DNA of 49,418 nucleotides from assembly GCF_003149475.2 (NCBI RefSeq), contig NZ_QFWV02000004.1:467183-516600 (forward strand), given 5' to 3'. This document shows, in pieces, positions 27,280 through 35,879 of this stretch. The notes beneath the pieces were generated by a model. That model was given only the letters and a program-made list of their open reading frames with translations. It did no database searches and was not told the origin of the DNA. Positions within the stretch are counted from its first letter, which is position 1. Every line of letters begins with the position of its first letter. The DNA comes from Oceaniradius stylonematis. Lineage in GTDB: Bacteria; Pseudomonadota; Alphaproteobacteria; Rhizobiales; Rhizobiaceae. The position numbers and the translations under genes are program-made.

Positions 27280-27388
27280 ATGCGCACTTTGGTCCAACTT
27301 GATCGGGCCGTGCCGCTTCACTATCACCTCCGGTGAGCGGCCCACGCGATACGTGGTCAGCGCCGGTTGCAGAAAAGAGACAAGGCAG

Positions 27389-28168
27389 ATGGTCGAACTC
27401 GCCCTACCCAAGAACTCCCAGATTGAACCCGGCCGGTCCTGGGCCCGCCCGGAAGGGGCCAACAATCTCAAAGAGTTCCGCATCTATCGCTGGAGCCCGG
27501 ACGACGACCAGAACCCGCGGCTCGACACCTATTACGTGGATCTCGACGATTGCGGGCCGATGGTGCTCGACGGCCTTTTGTGGATCAAGAACAGTGTCGA
27601 CCCCACACTGACGCTGCGCCGGTCGTGCCGCGAGGGGATTTGCGGCTCCTGCGCGATGAACATTGACGGCACGAACACGCTGGCCTGCACCAAGGGCATG
27701 GACGAGGTGGAAGGGCCGGTGAAGGTCTATCCGCTGCCGCATTTGCCGGTGGTCAAGGATCTGGTGCCGGACCTGACCAATTTCTACGCCCAGCACCGGT
27801 CGATCGAGCCCTGGCTGAAGACGACGACGCCGGCGCCCGAAAAGGAATGGAAGCAGAGCCATGAGGACCGCGCCAGGCTGGACGGGCTCTACGAGTGCAT
27901 CCTGTGCGCCTGCTGCTCGACCTCGTGCCCGTCCTATTGGTGGAACGGTGATCGCTATCTGGGTCCGGCCGTTTTGCTGCAGGCCTATCGCTGGCTGATC
28001 GACAGCCGCGACGAGGCCACCGGCGAGCGTCTTGACCATCTGGAAGACCCGTTCCGGCTTTATCGGTGCCACACCATCATGAACTGCACCCAGGCCTGCC
28101 CGAAGGGGCTCAACCCTGCCAAGGCGATCGCCGAGATCAAGCAGATGATGGTCGAGCGGCGCGTCTAG
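27389..28168 (+). CDS. sdhB: succinate dehydrogenase iron-sulfur subunit
   Basis: SdhB passes electrons from FAD to ubiquinone through three Fe-S clusters. The 259-residue product has the plant-ferredoxin-type cysteines [12 protein letters not shown] with a later cysteine in TLAC, and the bacterial ferredoxin-type set [11 protein letters not shown] plus [14 protein letters not shown]. The ATG at 27389 (MVELALPKN) is preferred to longer frames, which would run into the opgB-like gene. It stands apart from sdhCDA by 1.9 kb, with a candidate promoter of its own. It converges on the regulator gene at 28185. Confidence 0.97.
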   Translation: MVELALPKNSQIEPGRSWARPEGANNLKEFRIYRWSPDDDQNPRLDTYYVDLDDCGPMVLDGLLWIKNSVDPTLTLRRSCREGICGSCAMNIDGTNTLACTKGMDEVEGPVKVYPLPHLPVVKDLVPDLTNFYAQHRSIEPWLKTTTPAPEKEWKQSHEDRARLDGLYECILCACCSTSCPSYWWNGDRYLGPAVLLQAYRWLIDSRDEATGERLDHLEDPFRLYRCHTIMNCTQACPKGLNPAKAIAEIKQMMVERRV

Positions 28169-28184
28169 CTGTCGAGGCTCCTCA

Positions 28185-28754
28185 TCAAGCCGTTTCGTCG
28201 GCCAGGGCAGGCTCTTCTCGACGACCTAAACCGGCCGCACGGGCGATGGCAGCGCCGGTTGCCGTGGCGCGGTAGAACGCGCGGGGCGGCCGGGCATCCT
28301 CGTCCACGGTTCGGGTGACCCAGCCGCACGCTTCCAGTGACTTCAGCGCCTGCGACAGGGCCCTATTGGTGATGGAACCCAACGATCGGCCGATCTCATT
28401 GAACGTCCGCGGCGCCTGAAGGAGCGCCAGGACAGGAACGGTCCAGGCCCGGCGCAAAAGGTCCCGGTGCTGTGATGCCGCTGCGGCCTCGGTGAGCGCA
28501 TGGGCAATGGCGGCAATATCCTGACCAGCCCCGGTCAGGCGGAACTCGGGTCGGAGCGGATGGCCGTGCCCGGGATTGCGCTCGACAAGGCCGAGATCAA
28601 CCAGGTGCGTCACGCTCTGCGCAAAGGCTGTGCGGCCGGCGCCGGTCGCCGTCAGAAGTTGTGCCTGGCGGCCCGGAACACCCTCGTGCAGGGCGGCAAG
28701 GATGGCGAGGGACCAAGCCTTGCAGGTGATGTTGACAAGCGTCTCGATGTCCAT
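28185..28754 (-). CDS. transcriptional regulator with two tandem winged HTH domains (HxlR-like)
   Basis: The 189-residue protein contains two similar winged-helix units. The first spans about residues 5-90 (WSLAILAALHEGVPGRQAQLL, ending RPEFRLTGAGQD). The second spans residues 95-180 (AWTVPVLALLQAPRTFNEIGRSLGSITNRALSQALKSLEACGWVTR), the latter closely resembling HxlR/MarR-type HTHs. Normal HxlR proteins have one unit and dimerise, so this looks like an internal duplication forming a one-chain dimer. It is divergent from the VOC gene across a 40-base AT-rich gap, the likely operator, and probably regulates it. Confidence 0.8.
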   Translation of the reverse strand: MDIETLVNITCKAWSLAILAALHEGVPGRQAQLLTATGAGRTAFAQSVTHLVDLGLVERNPGHGHPLRPEFRLTGAGQDIAAIAHALTEAAAASQHRDLLRRAWTVPVLALLQAPRTFNEIGRSLGSITNRALSQALKSLEACGWVTRTVDEDARPPRAFYRATATGAAIARAAGLGRREEPALADETA

Positions 28755-28794
28755 AAAATATACTTAGCATAATTTTAAAACAAAGGAAGACGCC
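28755..28794. promoter_or_regulatory. AT-rich divergent promoter/operator gap
   Basis: Only 40 bases separate the regulator and VOC genes. The gap is unusually AT-rich and contains an imperfect inverted repeat (AAAAT...ATTTT with a CTTAG centre). It also holds AAAGGAAG, the ribosome binding site of the VOC gene. Confidence 0.45.
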
Positions 28795-29172
28795 ATGCCG
28801 GTCGTGACGCTGGACGAAACAATCACCATCGCGATCTCCGTGCGCGACCGACATGCCAGCGCCAAATGGTATGGCGAGATGCTGGGGTTCGAGCCGCTCT
28901 ACCATGCCGACGATGTGGGCTGGAGCGAGCTGACGACGTTCTCGAAGGGCGTCACGCTCGGCCTAGGTGAGCAGGCCGAACCGGCGCCGGGCAATTCGGT
29001 CCCGGTGTTCGGCGTCGCCGACATCCAAACCGCACGCCGGAACCTTGAAGCGGCCGGCGTGGCCTTTGACGGTGAGACGATCGAGATTGACGGGATGGTT
29101 CGTACCGCAACTTTTTACGACCCGGACGGCAACGCGCTGATGCTGGCCGAGGATCTGACAAAGGCAGCCTGA
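28795..29172 (+). CDS. VOC (glyoxalase/bleomycin resistance) family protein
   Basis: The 125-residue product has the two beta-alpha-beta-beta-beta modules of the vicinal oxygen chelate fold (ITIAISVRDRHASAKWYGEMLGFEPLY, then SVPVFGVADIQTARRNLEAAGVAF and ATFYDPDGNALMLAED). The usual first metal ligand, a histidine at the opening strand, is replaced (TITIAISV), so metal-dependent catalysis is doubtful and a binding role is possible. It is preceded by a good ribosome binding site and is probably under the divergent HxlR-like regulator. The ligand is unknown. Confidence 0.83.
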   Translation: MPVVTLDETITIAISVRDRHASAKWYGEMLGFEPLYHADDVGWSELTTFSKGVTLGLGEQAEPAPGNSVPVFGVADIQTARRNLEAAGVAFDGETIEIDGMVRTATFYDPDGNALMLAEDLTKAA

Positions 29173-29194
29173 CCGTTTCGATCCCGCCCTCCGC

Positions 29195-30172
29195 CTATTG
29201 GCCGTTTGTCGGGTTGCCGGCGATGCGGTCAATGAAGGCGGCGATCGTATCGAACATCTCCTTGCCGCGGCCGATCCAGATGTGTCCGCCATCGGGATAG
29301 ACGATCAGTTCGGCGCCGTCGACCATCGCTGCGATGTGCCGCGCGCTCGTGGCGGTGTCGAAGAAATCATCCTCCGCCGAGATCGCCAGCGTCGGAACGG
29401 CAATGCGGCGGACGTCGAGATCGCCATAGCCGCCGACCGTGTCCGCCCACAGCCCTTCGGCGCGTGCGCTTACCGGCAGGATGCTGCGCCTTATGCGCGC
29501 CACGCGGGCCTGCTCGGCCGGCCCGGCGGCCGCAACCAGCGCCGGGTCGGTCGCCAGGACCAGGCGGGTCATCCGGTCCGGCATGAATTCGATCGCCAGC
29601 CAGAACAGAAAGTCGGAACGGAGCGCCGCCTTGACGAGGCGCTCCTGCAATGGCGACCAAGGTTCGACCGGCGGCAAACCGGGAACGTCGAGGGCGGGTA
29701 CGATCAGGATGAGTGCGGCGCAGCGCTCGGGATGGCGGATCGCGAAGGCCAGTGCGGAGCGCGCGCCAGCCGATCCGCCAATGACGGCGACCTGGTCGAG
29801 ACCCAGCGCATCGAGAAGATCGACGAAAACGTCGGCCTGCGCATTGGCGGACCGGTCCTCCGGCGCGGGCGACCCGGGATAGCCGAAGCGCGACGGCGAT
29901 ATGATCTTGTAACCGCGCTCGGCGAGCGGCCCGGCCATGGACAATCCCTGATCGTAGCCGCCGCCCGAACCATGGATCATCAGGACGGGCGGACCGTCGC
30001 CGGCCTCCGCATAGGCGAGTGGTCCGCTGCGCGTTTGGACCTGCTCGACGGCAAAGGCGGCGAGCCGCTGCTGCGCCTCGATCAGGGCGGCCTGATATCG
30101 GGCATACAATGTGCCGGCGCCGATCACGGCAACGGCAAGCAGAGCCGCAAAAACCCAACGGGTGATCTTCAT
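29195..30172 (-). CDS. alpha/beta hydrolase, membrane-anchored or secreted
   Basis: The 325-residue protein starts with a hydrophobic helix (VFAALLAVAVIGAGTLYA, residues 7-24) that may be a signal anchor. The hydrolase fold follows, with the oxyanion loop MIHGSGGGYD, the nucleophile elbow GGSAGARSA (serine near residue 134), an acid in ISAEDDFFD, and the histidine in DGGHIWIG. No lid signature gives the substrate. It converges on the VOC gene with 22 bases between stops and lies downstream of the phosphatase gene on the same strand. Confidence 0.87.
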   Translation of the reverse strand: MKITRWVFAALLAVAVIGAGTLYARYQAALIEAQQRLAAFAVEQVQTRSGPLAYAEAGDGPPVLMIHGSGGGYDQGLSMAGPLAERGYKIISPSRFGYPGSPAPEDRSANAQADVFVDLLDALGLDQVAVIGGSAGARSALAFAIRHPERCAALILIVPALDVPGLPPVEPWSPLQERLVKAALRSDFLFWLAIEFMPDRMTRLVLATDPALVAAAGPAEQARVARIRRSILPVSARAEGLWADTVGGYGDLDVRRIAVPTLAISAEDDFFDTATSARHIAAMVDGAELIVYPDGGHIWIGRGKEMFDTIAAFIDRIAGNPTNGQ

Positions 30173-30259
30173 GGGCGCCCGCCTCCGTCCGTTCGCATCC
30201 CGCGCCTAGCACAGCGGGCACAATCGAGCGTTGACCGGCGTCAAGGCGGTCGGACGCCG

Positions 30260-31030
30260 CTATTCCCGACGCAGGATCCGGTCGACCAGGAAGTTCCCCG
30301 CCCGGCTGGCCTGATAGGCGTCCATCATCGCCTGCTTGTCATAGTCTGTATGCAGCCAGTCGCGAAAGGCGATGCCGCGTTCGCGATGGGCGTCCCTGTA
30401 GGCTTCGATGAACGCGTCGAGCATGCCGGTCTTGGCGTGCTTGAGATGCAGGTAGCGGAACGACAATTGGGCCAAAGCGTCCTCAGGCGGGCGGCCGGAC
30501 CAGAGCATGTAGAGCGCAGCCCCGAGCCCGGCGCGGTCGGCCCCGGACTTGCAGTGCATCAGAAGCGGTTTTTCGGCGCGCTCGAAGATCGCAAAAAGCG
30601 CTTCGACCTCTTCGATCGTCGGCGGCATGCGCGAATAGAGCCGTGTGTCGATCATCTCGATGCCGGCGCGGGCGCATTCTTCCCGTTCGAGAAAGTAGGA
30701 CCCCCAGCGCGACGGACCGCGCAGATTGATGATCGTCCGGATGCCGCGGCGTTCGAGATCGGCGATCTGGGCCGGCGATGGCTGGTTCGAGCGCCAGACG
30801 CCCGGAGCGATTTCGTGCAGATTACGCCACCAAAGCCGCAGGAAGCCGTGATCGAACACCATCATGTCCAGATGGGCCCAGCGCCGGTTGGCGGGCTTCG
30901 ACAGATCGGCGGTCCAGCCGTCACGCCAGATCGAGTGTCGTTCGCGAAAGGCGGATTTCAATCGGGCTATCAAGACAGTCGTGCCGCCGGTGGTTGGACC
31001 GCGCGGCCTGCTTAGGCACGAGGGCGCCAT
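30260..31030 (-). CDS. dual-specificity/tyrosine phosphatase-like protein
   Basis: The roughly 256-residue product has the CX5R active-site loop in LLMHCKSGADRAGLGAALY (cysteine near residue 155), preceded by VWRSNQPSPAQIADLERRGIRTIINLRG, which resembles the DSP/PTPMT fold found in bacterial Siw14-like or CpsB-unrelated phosphatases. The general-acid aspartate cannot be assigned with confidence (perhaps IDTRLYSRMPP). I chose the ATG at 31030; a TTG at 30973 is also possible and neither has a clear ribosome binding site. A similar protein is common in rhizobia; the substrate, protein or inositol phosphate, is unknown. Confidence 0.78.
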   Translation of the reverse strand: MAPSCLSRPRGPTTGGTTVLIARLKSAFRERHSIWRDGWTADLSKPANRRWAHLDMMVFDHGFLRLWWRNLHEIAPGVWRSNQPSPAQIADLERRGIRTIINLRGPSRWGSYFLEREECARAGIEMIDTRLYSRMPPTIEEVEALFAIFERAEKPLLMHCKSGADRAGLGAALYMLWSGRPPEDALAQLSFRYLHLKHAKTGMLDAFIEAYRDAHRERGIAFRDWLHTDYDKQAMMDAYQASRAGNFLVDRILRRE

Positions 31031-31138
31031 TTGGCAAGCGGCGGGCGGTTGCCGCAACTCACACAGAAGTGTTCCGGCTTGAATTGCCTTGGCCGTGGGA
31101 GGGCGTATGTCGAGGGCAGAGATCGCAGGAGCCCGGAC

Positions 31139-31789
31139 ATGCCGAAAAAAGTCATCCACGCCACCTTCCTTGCCGCCGCCTTGGCCATCGGCGCCATGAC
31201 GGGCGCGGCCCAGGCCGAAACCCGGTCGCTGATCGTCGCCGGCGGGTGCTTCTGGTGTGTCGAGAGCGATTTCGATCACGTGGCCGGTGTCGTCGGCACC
31301 ACATCGGGCTATGCGGGCGGCGAGATGCAGAACCCGACATACCGGAACCACGGCCGGCACCGCGAGGTTGTCAAGATCGACTATGATTCGTCGGTGACCG
31401 ACTACAAGACGCTGATCGAGATTTTCCTGCGCACCGTCGATCCGCTGGATGCGGGCGGTCAGTTCTGCGATCGCGGACGCTCTTACGAAACGGCGATCCA
31501 CGCGGCCACTGATGCCGAGAAGATGGCGGCGCTCGAGGCGGTCAATGCAGCCTCGCAGGCTCTTGGACAAGAGGTGGTCATCCCCGTCGAGGGGCCGGTG
31601 ACATTCTGGCGGGCCGAGGACTATCACCAGGATTATTATCTGAGCCAGGAACGCCAGTTGACGCGGTTCGGCTATGTCACCCGTGCCGAGGCTTACAAGG
31701 GCTATCGAAAGGGCTGCGGCCGCGACGCGCGCGTCAGGCAAATCTGGGGCGCCGAGGCCTATCGGGGCGTCGACAAGCCCGCGACCTGA
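31139..31789 (+). CDS. msrA: periplasmic peptide-methionine (S)-S-oxide reductase
   Basis: MsrA repairs oxidised methionine. The 216-residue product has a Sec signal peptide (MPKKVIHATFLAAALAIGAM, cleavage after GAAQA), so it is exported, unlike the usual cytosolic enzyme. The catalytic motif GGCFWCVES has the nucleophile C37, and the recycling cysteine may be in KGCGRD near residue 198. The conserved SGYAGG and EDYHQDYY are present. The ATG at 31139 is needed to place the signal peptide first; it is divergent from the phosphatase gene. It ends with a terminator. Confidence 0.92.
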   Translation: MPKKVIHATFLAAALAIGAMTGAAQAETRSLIVAGGCFWCVESDFDHVAGVVGTTSGYAGGEMQNPTYRNHGRHREVVKIDYDSSVTDYKTLIEIFLRTVDPLDAGGQFCDRGRSYETAIHAATDAEKMAALEAVNAASQALGQEVVIPVEGPVTFWRAEDYHQDYYLSQERQLTRFGYVTRAEAYKGYRKGCGRDARVRQIWGAEAYRGVDKPAT

Positions 31790-31800
31790 CTCGCGCGAAC

Positions 31801-31832
31801 GCCGCCAAATCTTTGCCACGGCGGCATTTTTT
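31801..31832 (+). terminator. intrinsic terminator of msrA
   Basis: A six-base GC stem (GCCGCC/GGCGGC) with a 13-base loop is followed by ATTTTTTG, 11 bases after the msrA stop. Confidence 0.72.
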
Positions 31833-31939
31833 GACGTTCACGCGCCAAATGTGCCGGTCGGCATTTTCCAGCCATTGCCTCCTGTGTCATAATAACGATA
31901 CAGAAATCGGCAAGGGACGGTGAACTGCGACCGGACATC

Positions 31940-32848
31940 ATGGCCATGGAAATCCAGAGCGCGACTTCAACCTTTGCGGGCGTGATCAACGGCCGCAGGG
32001 CCGGCACTGCCGCCGATGCAGACCCGCATATCGTCGACCAGCTCATCGCCGAACGCGGACAGACGCTGGTCAAGAGTCCCCTGTGGCCGGTGCTTCGCCC
32101 GGCGCTCTACAAGGTTCTGCACTACGACGAAGCCGTGCGCATGGCCGATGCCGTGGCTTCGATGAGCGGGCTGGATTGCTTCGGCCATATCAGCGATCTT
32201 CTGAAGCTCGATGTGCGCGTTCAGGGCAGCGGTCATCTGCCGTCGGAAGGCGCGTTCATTCTGGTTTCGAACCACCCGACGGGCATCGCCGATGGCGTGG
32301 CCGTCTACGACATGCTCAAGAACATTCGTCCCGACTTCATGTTCTTTGCCAACCGCGACGCGATCCGCGTCAACCAGCGGCTGGCCGAGATCATCATTCC
32401 GGTCGAATGGCGCGCCGACCAGAAGTCGCACGCCAAGAGCCGCGAAACGTTGGTGCAGACCAATGGCGCCTTCAAGGATGGCCGGGCCATCGTCCTGTTC
32501 CCGTCCGGGCGCATCGCCTACTGGTCGCACGGCGCGCTGCGGGAGCGGCCATGGATGGCCACCGGGATCCAGATGGCCAAACGCTATCACGTGCCGATCG
32601 TGCCGATGCACATGGAAGCGCGCAATTCGTGGCTGTTCTACCTTTTGGCGCACCGCAACCCGGAATTGCGCGACATGACGGTCTTTCATGAGCTGCTCAA
32701 CAAGACCGGCAAGACCTTCTCGATGACGCTCGGCGCGCCGATTCAGCCGGAGACGCTCAACGGCGACGTACAGGACCTGACGGTCCAGCTGCAGGATCAT
32801 TGCGAGCACACGCTCAAAGACGATCCCGGTGCCGTTTTCTCAGCCTGA
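31940..32848 (+). CDS. PlsC-like lysophospholipid/glycerolipid acyltransferase
   Basis: The 302-residue protein has the acyltransferase blocks of the PlsC superfamily. Block I is FILVSNHPTGIADGVAVYD, block II is DFMFFANRDAIRVN, block III is IVLFPSGRIAYWS, and block IV is HVPIVPMHMEARNS. Block I has five residues between the histidine and aspartate (HX5D) where the canonical motif has four, so the call is for the superfamily only. It probably acylates a glycerophospholipid at the membrane. It converges on fsa, with a hairpin in between. Confidence 0.83.
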   Translation: MAMEIQSATSTFAGVINGRRAGTAADADPHIVDQLIAERGQTLVKSPLWPVLRPALYKVLHYDEAVRMADAVASMSGLDCFGHISDLLKLDVRVQGSGHLPSEGAFILVSNHPTGIADGVAVYDMLKNIRPDFMFFANRDAIRVNQRLAEIIIPVEWRADQKSHAKSRETLVQTNGAFKDGRAIVLFPSGRIAYWSHGALRERPWMATGIQMAKRYHVPIVPMHMEARNSWLFYLLAHRNPELRDMTVFHELLNKTGKTFSMTLGAPIQPETLNGDVQDLTVQLQDHCEHTLKDDPGAVFSA

Positions 32849-32879
32849 ACGCGTCGCTTTCGCGGGTCGCGTTGGCCGG

Positions 32880-32909
32880 CAGGCCGCGTTGAAAAACGGC
32901 GCCGGCCTG
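32880..32909. terminator. hairpin between convergent plsC-like and fsa genes
   Basis: CAGGCCG (32880-32886) pairs with CGGCCTG (32903-32909), and CGTT pairs with AACG inside it. It lies in the 69-base gap between two convergent genes and may terminate both, though T runs are weak. Confidence 0.4.
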
Positions 32910-32917
32910 TCCGCAGG

Positions 32918-33571
32918 TCAGGCGATCTTCTGTCCGGTCTTGGCCCAGTCGGCGAGAAATGCGTCGAGCCCCTTGTCGGTCAGCGGATGCTTGACGAGCG
33001 CCTTGAGTGTCGCCGGCGGGACCGTCGCCACATCGGCGCCGAGCAAGGCCGCTTCCTTGACGTGATTGACCGTGCGGATCGAGGCGGCAAGGATTTCGGT
33101 GTCGAATTCGTAATTATCGTAGATGGTGCGGATTTCCTCGATCAGCTCCATGCCGTCGATGGCCATGTCGTCCAGGCGGCCGATGAAGGGCGAGATGAAC
33201 GTCGCGCCCGCCTTGGCGGCCAGAAGCGCCTGATTGGCAGAAAAGCACAGAGTGACATTGACCTGCTGGCCGCCCTGCGTGATCGCCCGGCAGGCTTTCA
33301 GCCCGTCCATGGTCAGCGGCAGCTTGATGCACACATTGTCGGCGATCTTGCCGAGAATGTCGGCCTCTTTCATCATGCCGTCGAAATCGGTCGCGGCGAC
33401 TTCGGCCGACACCGGGCCGTCGACGATGTCGCAGATTTCCTTGGTGACCTCGGCGATGTCGCGCCCCGATTTCAGGATCAGCGAGGGGTTGGTTGTCACC
33501 CCGTCCAGCAGTCCGATATCGTTAAGCTCCCGGATTTCGCCAACGTCCGCCGTATCGACAAAGAACTTCAT
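32918..33571 (-). CDS. fsa: fructose-6-phosphate aldolase / small transaldolase
   Basis: The 217-residue product belongs to the short TalC/FSA family (E. coli FsaA is 220). It has [16 protein letters not shown], the TTNPSLI start of the barrel, the Schiff-base lysine in [13 protein letters not shown], and [29 protein letters not shown]. Whether it acts as an aldolase or a true transaldolase cannot be told from the sequence. GAGG lies just upstream of the start, with a candidate promoter overlapping the beginning of the divergent priA gene. Confidence 0.92.
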   Translation of the reverse strand: MKFFVDTADVGEIRELNDIGLLDGVTTNPSLILKSGRDIAEVTKEICDIVDGPVSAEVAATDFDGMMKEADILGKIADNVCIKLPLTMDGLKACRAITQGGQQVNVTLCFSANQALLAAKAGATFISPFIGRLDDMAIDGMELIEEIRTIYDNYEFDTEILAASIRTVNHVKEAALLGADVATVPPATLKALVKHPLTDKGLDAFLADWAKTGQKIA

Positions 33572-33622
33572 GATTCCTCTTCCCGCGTTCGTGTTATGCG
33601 GCCGCGCCGCCCTTTCGGGTTT

Positions 33623-33651
33623 CGTTTAGAACAATCCGGCGTCAAGGTCAC
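33623..33651 (-). promoter_or_regulatory. candidate fsa promoter
   Basis: On the minus strand GTGACC (33646-33651) and TAAACG (33623-33628) are 17 bases apart; both are imperfect. It lies in the 85-base gap shared with priA. Confidence 0.3.
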
Positions 33652-33656
33652 GGGTG

Positions 33657-35855
33657 ATGTCCGACGATTCGAAAAATGTGCCGCGGACCGTGTCGGTTCT
33701 GGTGCCGACGCCGTCGCCGGTGCCTTACACATATGCGCTGCCGGACGGCGTTTCGGCGGACCCGGGCGCGATCGTCCAGGTGCCGCTCGGACCGCGCCAG
33801 GTGGCCGGAATCGTCTGGGAGGCCGGGGATAACGGCAACGACATCGATCCCGCCAAGCTGCGCCCGGTCACGACGGTTTTCGATTGTCCGACGCTGACGC
33901 CGGACATGCGCCGTTTCATTGCGTGGGTGTCGCGCTACACGCTTTCGGCGCCGGGCATGGTGGCGCGCATGGTGCTGCGCGCCCCTGCGGCGTTCGAGCC
34001 GGAAGCGCCGGTCGCGGGCCTCGCGCTGACCGATGAACGCCCGCAGCGGATGACATCGGCGCGTGAGCGCGTGGTGGCGCTGGCTGCCGAAAGCAGCCCC
34101 ATGGCGTGGACCCGTTCGGGCCTTGCCCATGCGGCCGGTGTCTCGCTTTCGGTGGTGGACGGGCTGGCTGCGGCCGGCACGTTCGAGGCCGTGACCCTGC
34201 CGCCCACAGCGATCGTGGCACCGCCCGATCCAAATCATGGCCCGCCGGACCTTCATGACAGTCAGGCGCGCGCGGCCGAGGCGTTGACGGGCGACATTCA
34301 GGCGGACCGGTTCGCCGCAACGCTGCTGGAAGGGGTGACGGGCGCGGGCAAGACCGAGGTCTATTTCGAGGCGATTGCGGCGGCCGTCAGCGCAGGCCGG
34401 CAGGTTCTGGTGATGCTGCCGGAGATCGCGCTGACGCAGGCCTTCATCGACCGATTCGAGGCGCGGTTCGGCGCGCCGCCGGCGCCGTGGCATTCCGACC
34501 TGCCGCCGAAAACCCGCGAGAAGGTCTGGCGGCAGGTTGCCGAAGGATCGGTCGAGGTTGTCGCCGGCGCGCGTTCGGCGCTGTTTCTGCCGTTTGCCGA
34601 TCTCGGGCTCGTCATCGTCGACGAAGAGCATGATGCCGCCTATAAGCAGGAGGATCGCGTCTATTACAATGCGCGCGACATGGCTGTCGTACGCGCCAAA
34701 CTGGCCGATTGTCCGGTGGTGCTGGTCTCGGCCACACCATCGGTTGAAACCCGTCACAATGCGCTTGAGGGCCGCTACCGGCATTTGCGCCTTGACCGCC
34801 GCCACGCCGATGCGGCGCTGCCCGACGTCGCGCTTGTCGACATGCGCCAGAACCCGCCCGCCCGGGGCGGGTTCCTGTCACCGGTCCTGCTCGATGCGAT
34901 GGCACAAACGCTCGAAAAGCAGGAACAGTCGCTCCTGTTCCTCAACAGGCGCGGCTATGCACCTTTGACGCTGTGCCGGGTGTGCGGACATCGCTTTGCC
35001 TGTGAGAACTGTTCGGCCTGGCTGGTCGAACACCGGTTCCGGGGCCAATTGCAGTGCCACCATTGCGGCCATCACGAGCCCGTCCCCGAAGCCTGCCCCG
35101 AATGCGGCACGTTCGACCATCTGGTGGCCTGTGGGCCGGGCATCGAGCGGATCGCCGAGGAAACGCTGACGCATTTCCCCGATGCGCGGGTGATCGTCCT
35201 GTCGTCGGACATGGCCGGCGGCGTCAAGCGGCTGCGGCTCGAGATGGAGGCGATCGCCAAGGGCGAGGCGGACATCATCATCGGCACGCAACTGGTCGCC
35301 AAGGGCCACAATTTCCCGCTTCTGACGCTGGTCGGCGTGGTCGATGCCGATCTGGGTCTGGCAAACGGCGATCCGCGCGCCGCAGAGCGAACGTTCCAGC
35401 TCTTGTCGCAGGTGACCGGACGCGCGGGCCGAACCGGCCGGCAAAGCCTTGGCCTGATTCAAACCTTCCAGCCTGACCATGCGGTTCTGAAAGCCTGCGC
35501 CAGCGGCGATGCGGAAGCGTTTTATGCCGCGCAACTGGCCGAACGTGAACGCGGGCGCATGCCACCCTTCGGCCGGCTGGCGGCGGTAATCGTGTCTGCA
35601 ACCAACCGCCCTGACGCCGAGGCGCACGGACGGGCATTGCGTGCCGCTGCGCCCTCATCGAGCGACATTACGGTCTTGGGTCCGGCCGAGGCGCCGCTCG
35701 CCATGGTGCGCGGCCGCCACCGGTTCCGACTGCTGGTGCATGGTTCGGAACGCGCCGACATGCAGGCCTATCTGCGGGCGATGATCGCGACCGCGCCCAA
35801 CCCCCGCGGCTCGGTCCGCGTTGCGGTCGATGTCGATCCGCAGAGTTTTCTGTGA
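33657..35855 (+). CDS. priA: primosomal protein N' (replication restart helicase PriA)
   Basis: PriA recognises stalled forks and reloads the replisome. The 732-residue protein has the N-terminal 3'-DNA-binding domain, the Walker A motif GVTGAGKTEVYFEA near residue 227, the helicase motif DEEHDAAYKQED, and eight zinc-binding cysteines (from CRVCGHRFACENC to CHHCGHHEPVPEACPEC). The C-terminal helicase motifs include GTQLVAKGHNFP and GRAGRTGRQSLG. The ATG at 33657 is used; a GTG lies one codon earlier. The last 25 codons are repeated, with 11 base changes, 725 bases downstream. Confidence 0.97.
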   Translation: MSDDSKNVPRTVSVLVPTPSPVPYTYALPDGVSADPGAIVQVPLGPRQVAGIVWEAGDNGNDIDPAKLRPVTTVFDCPTLTPDMRRFIAWVSRYTLSAPGMVARMVLRAPAAFEPEAPVAGLALTDERPQRMTSARERVVALAAESSPMAWTRSGLAHAAGVSLSVVDGLAAAGTFEAVTLPPTAIVAPPDPNHGPPDLHDSQARAAEALTGDIQADRFAATLLEGVTGAGKTEVYFEAIAAAVSAGRQVLVMLPEIALTQAFIDRFEARFGAPPAPWHSDLPPKTREKVWRQVAEGSVEVVAGARSALFLPFADLGLVIVDEEHDAAYKQEDRVYYNARDMAVVRAKLADCPVVLVSATPSVETRHNALEGRYRHLRLDRRHADAALPDVALVDMRQNPPARGGFLSPVLLDAMAQTLEKQEQSLLFLNRRGYAPLTLCRVCGHRFACENCSAWLVEHRFRGQLQCHHCGHHEPVPEACPECGTFDHLVACGPGIERIAEETLTHFPDARVIVLSSDMAGGVKRLRLEMEAIAKGEADIIIGTQLVAKGHNFPLLTLVGVVDADLGLANGDPRAAERTFQLLSQVTGRAGRTGRQSLGLIQTFQPDHAVLKACASGDAEAFYAAQLAERERGRMPPFGRLAAVIVSATNRPDAEAHGRALRAAAPSSSDITVLGPAEAPLAMVRGRHRFRLLVHGSERADMQAYLRAMIATAPNPRGSVRVAVDVDPQSFL
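35782..35855 (+). repeat. direct repeat, copy A (3' end of priA)
   Basis: These 74 bases, ending with the priA stop, match 36507-36580 at 63 of 74 positions (85 percent) without gaps. Seven of the 11 differences are synonymous in the priA frame. Confidence 0.9.
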
Positions 35856-35879
35856 GGGCCCGAGTTGCCCCGTTTCCCG

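Noticed and set aside
25498-27483. A 661-codon open frame on the minus strand opposite the opgB-like gene
   Set aside because: It lies wholly across a gene with family signatures on the other strand and encodes an arginine/histidine-rich product typical of shadows.
29198-31015. A 605-codon open frame on the plus strand opposite the hydrolase and phosphatase genes
   Set aside because: The minus-strand genes carry active-site motifs; the plus-strand product has none.
30260-31819. A 519-residue frame containing the phosphatase
   Set aside because: Its first half runs backward through msrA; the phosphatase proper starts at 31030 or later.
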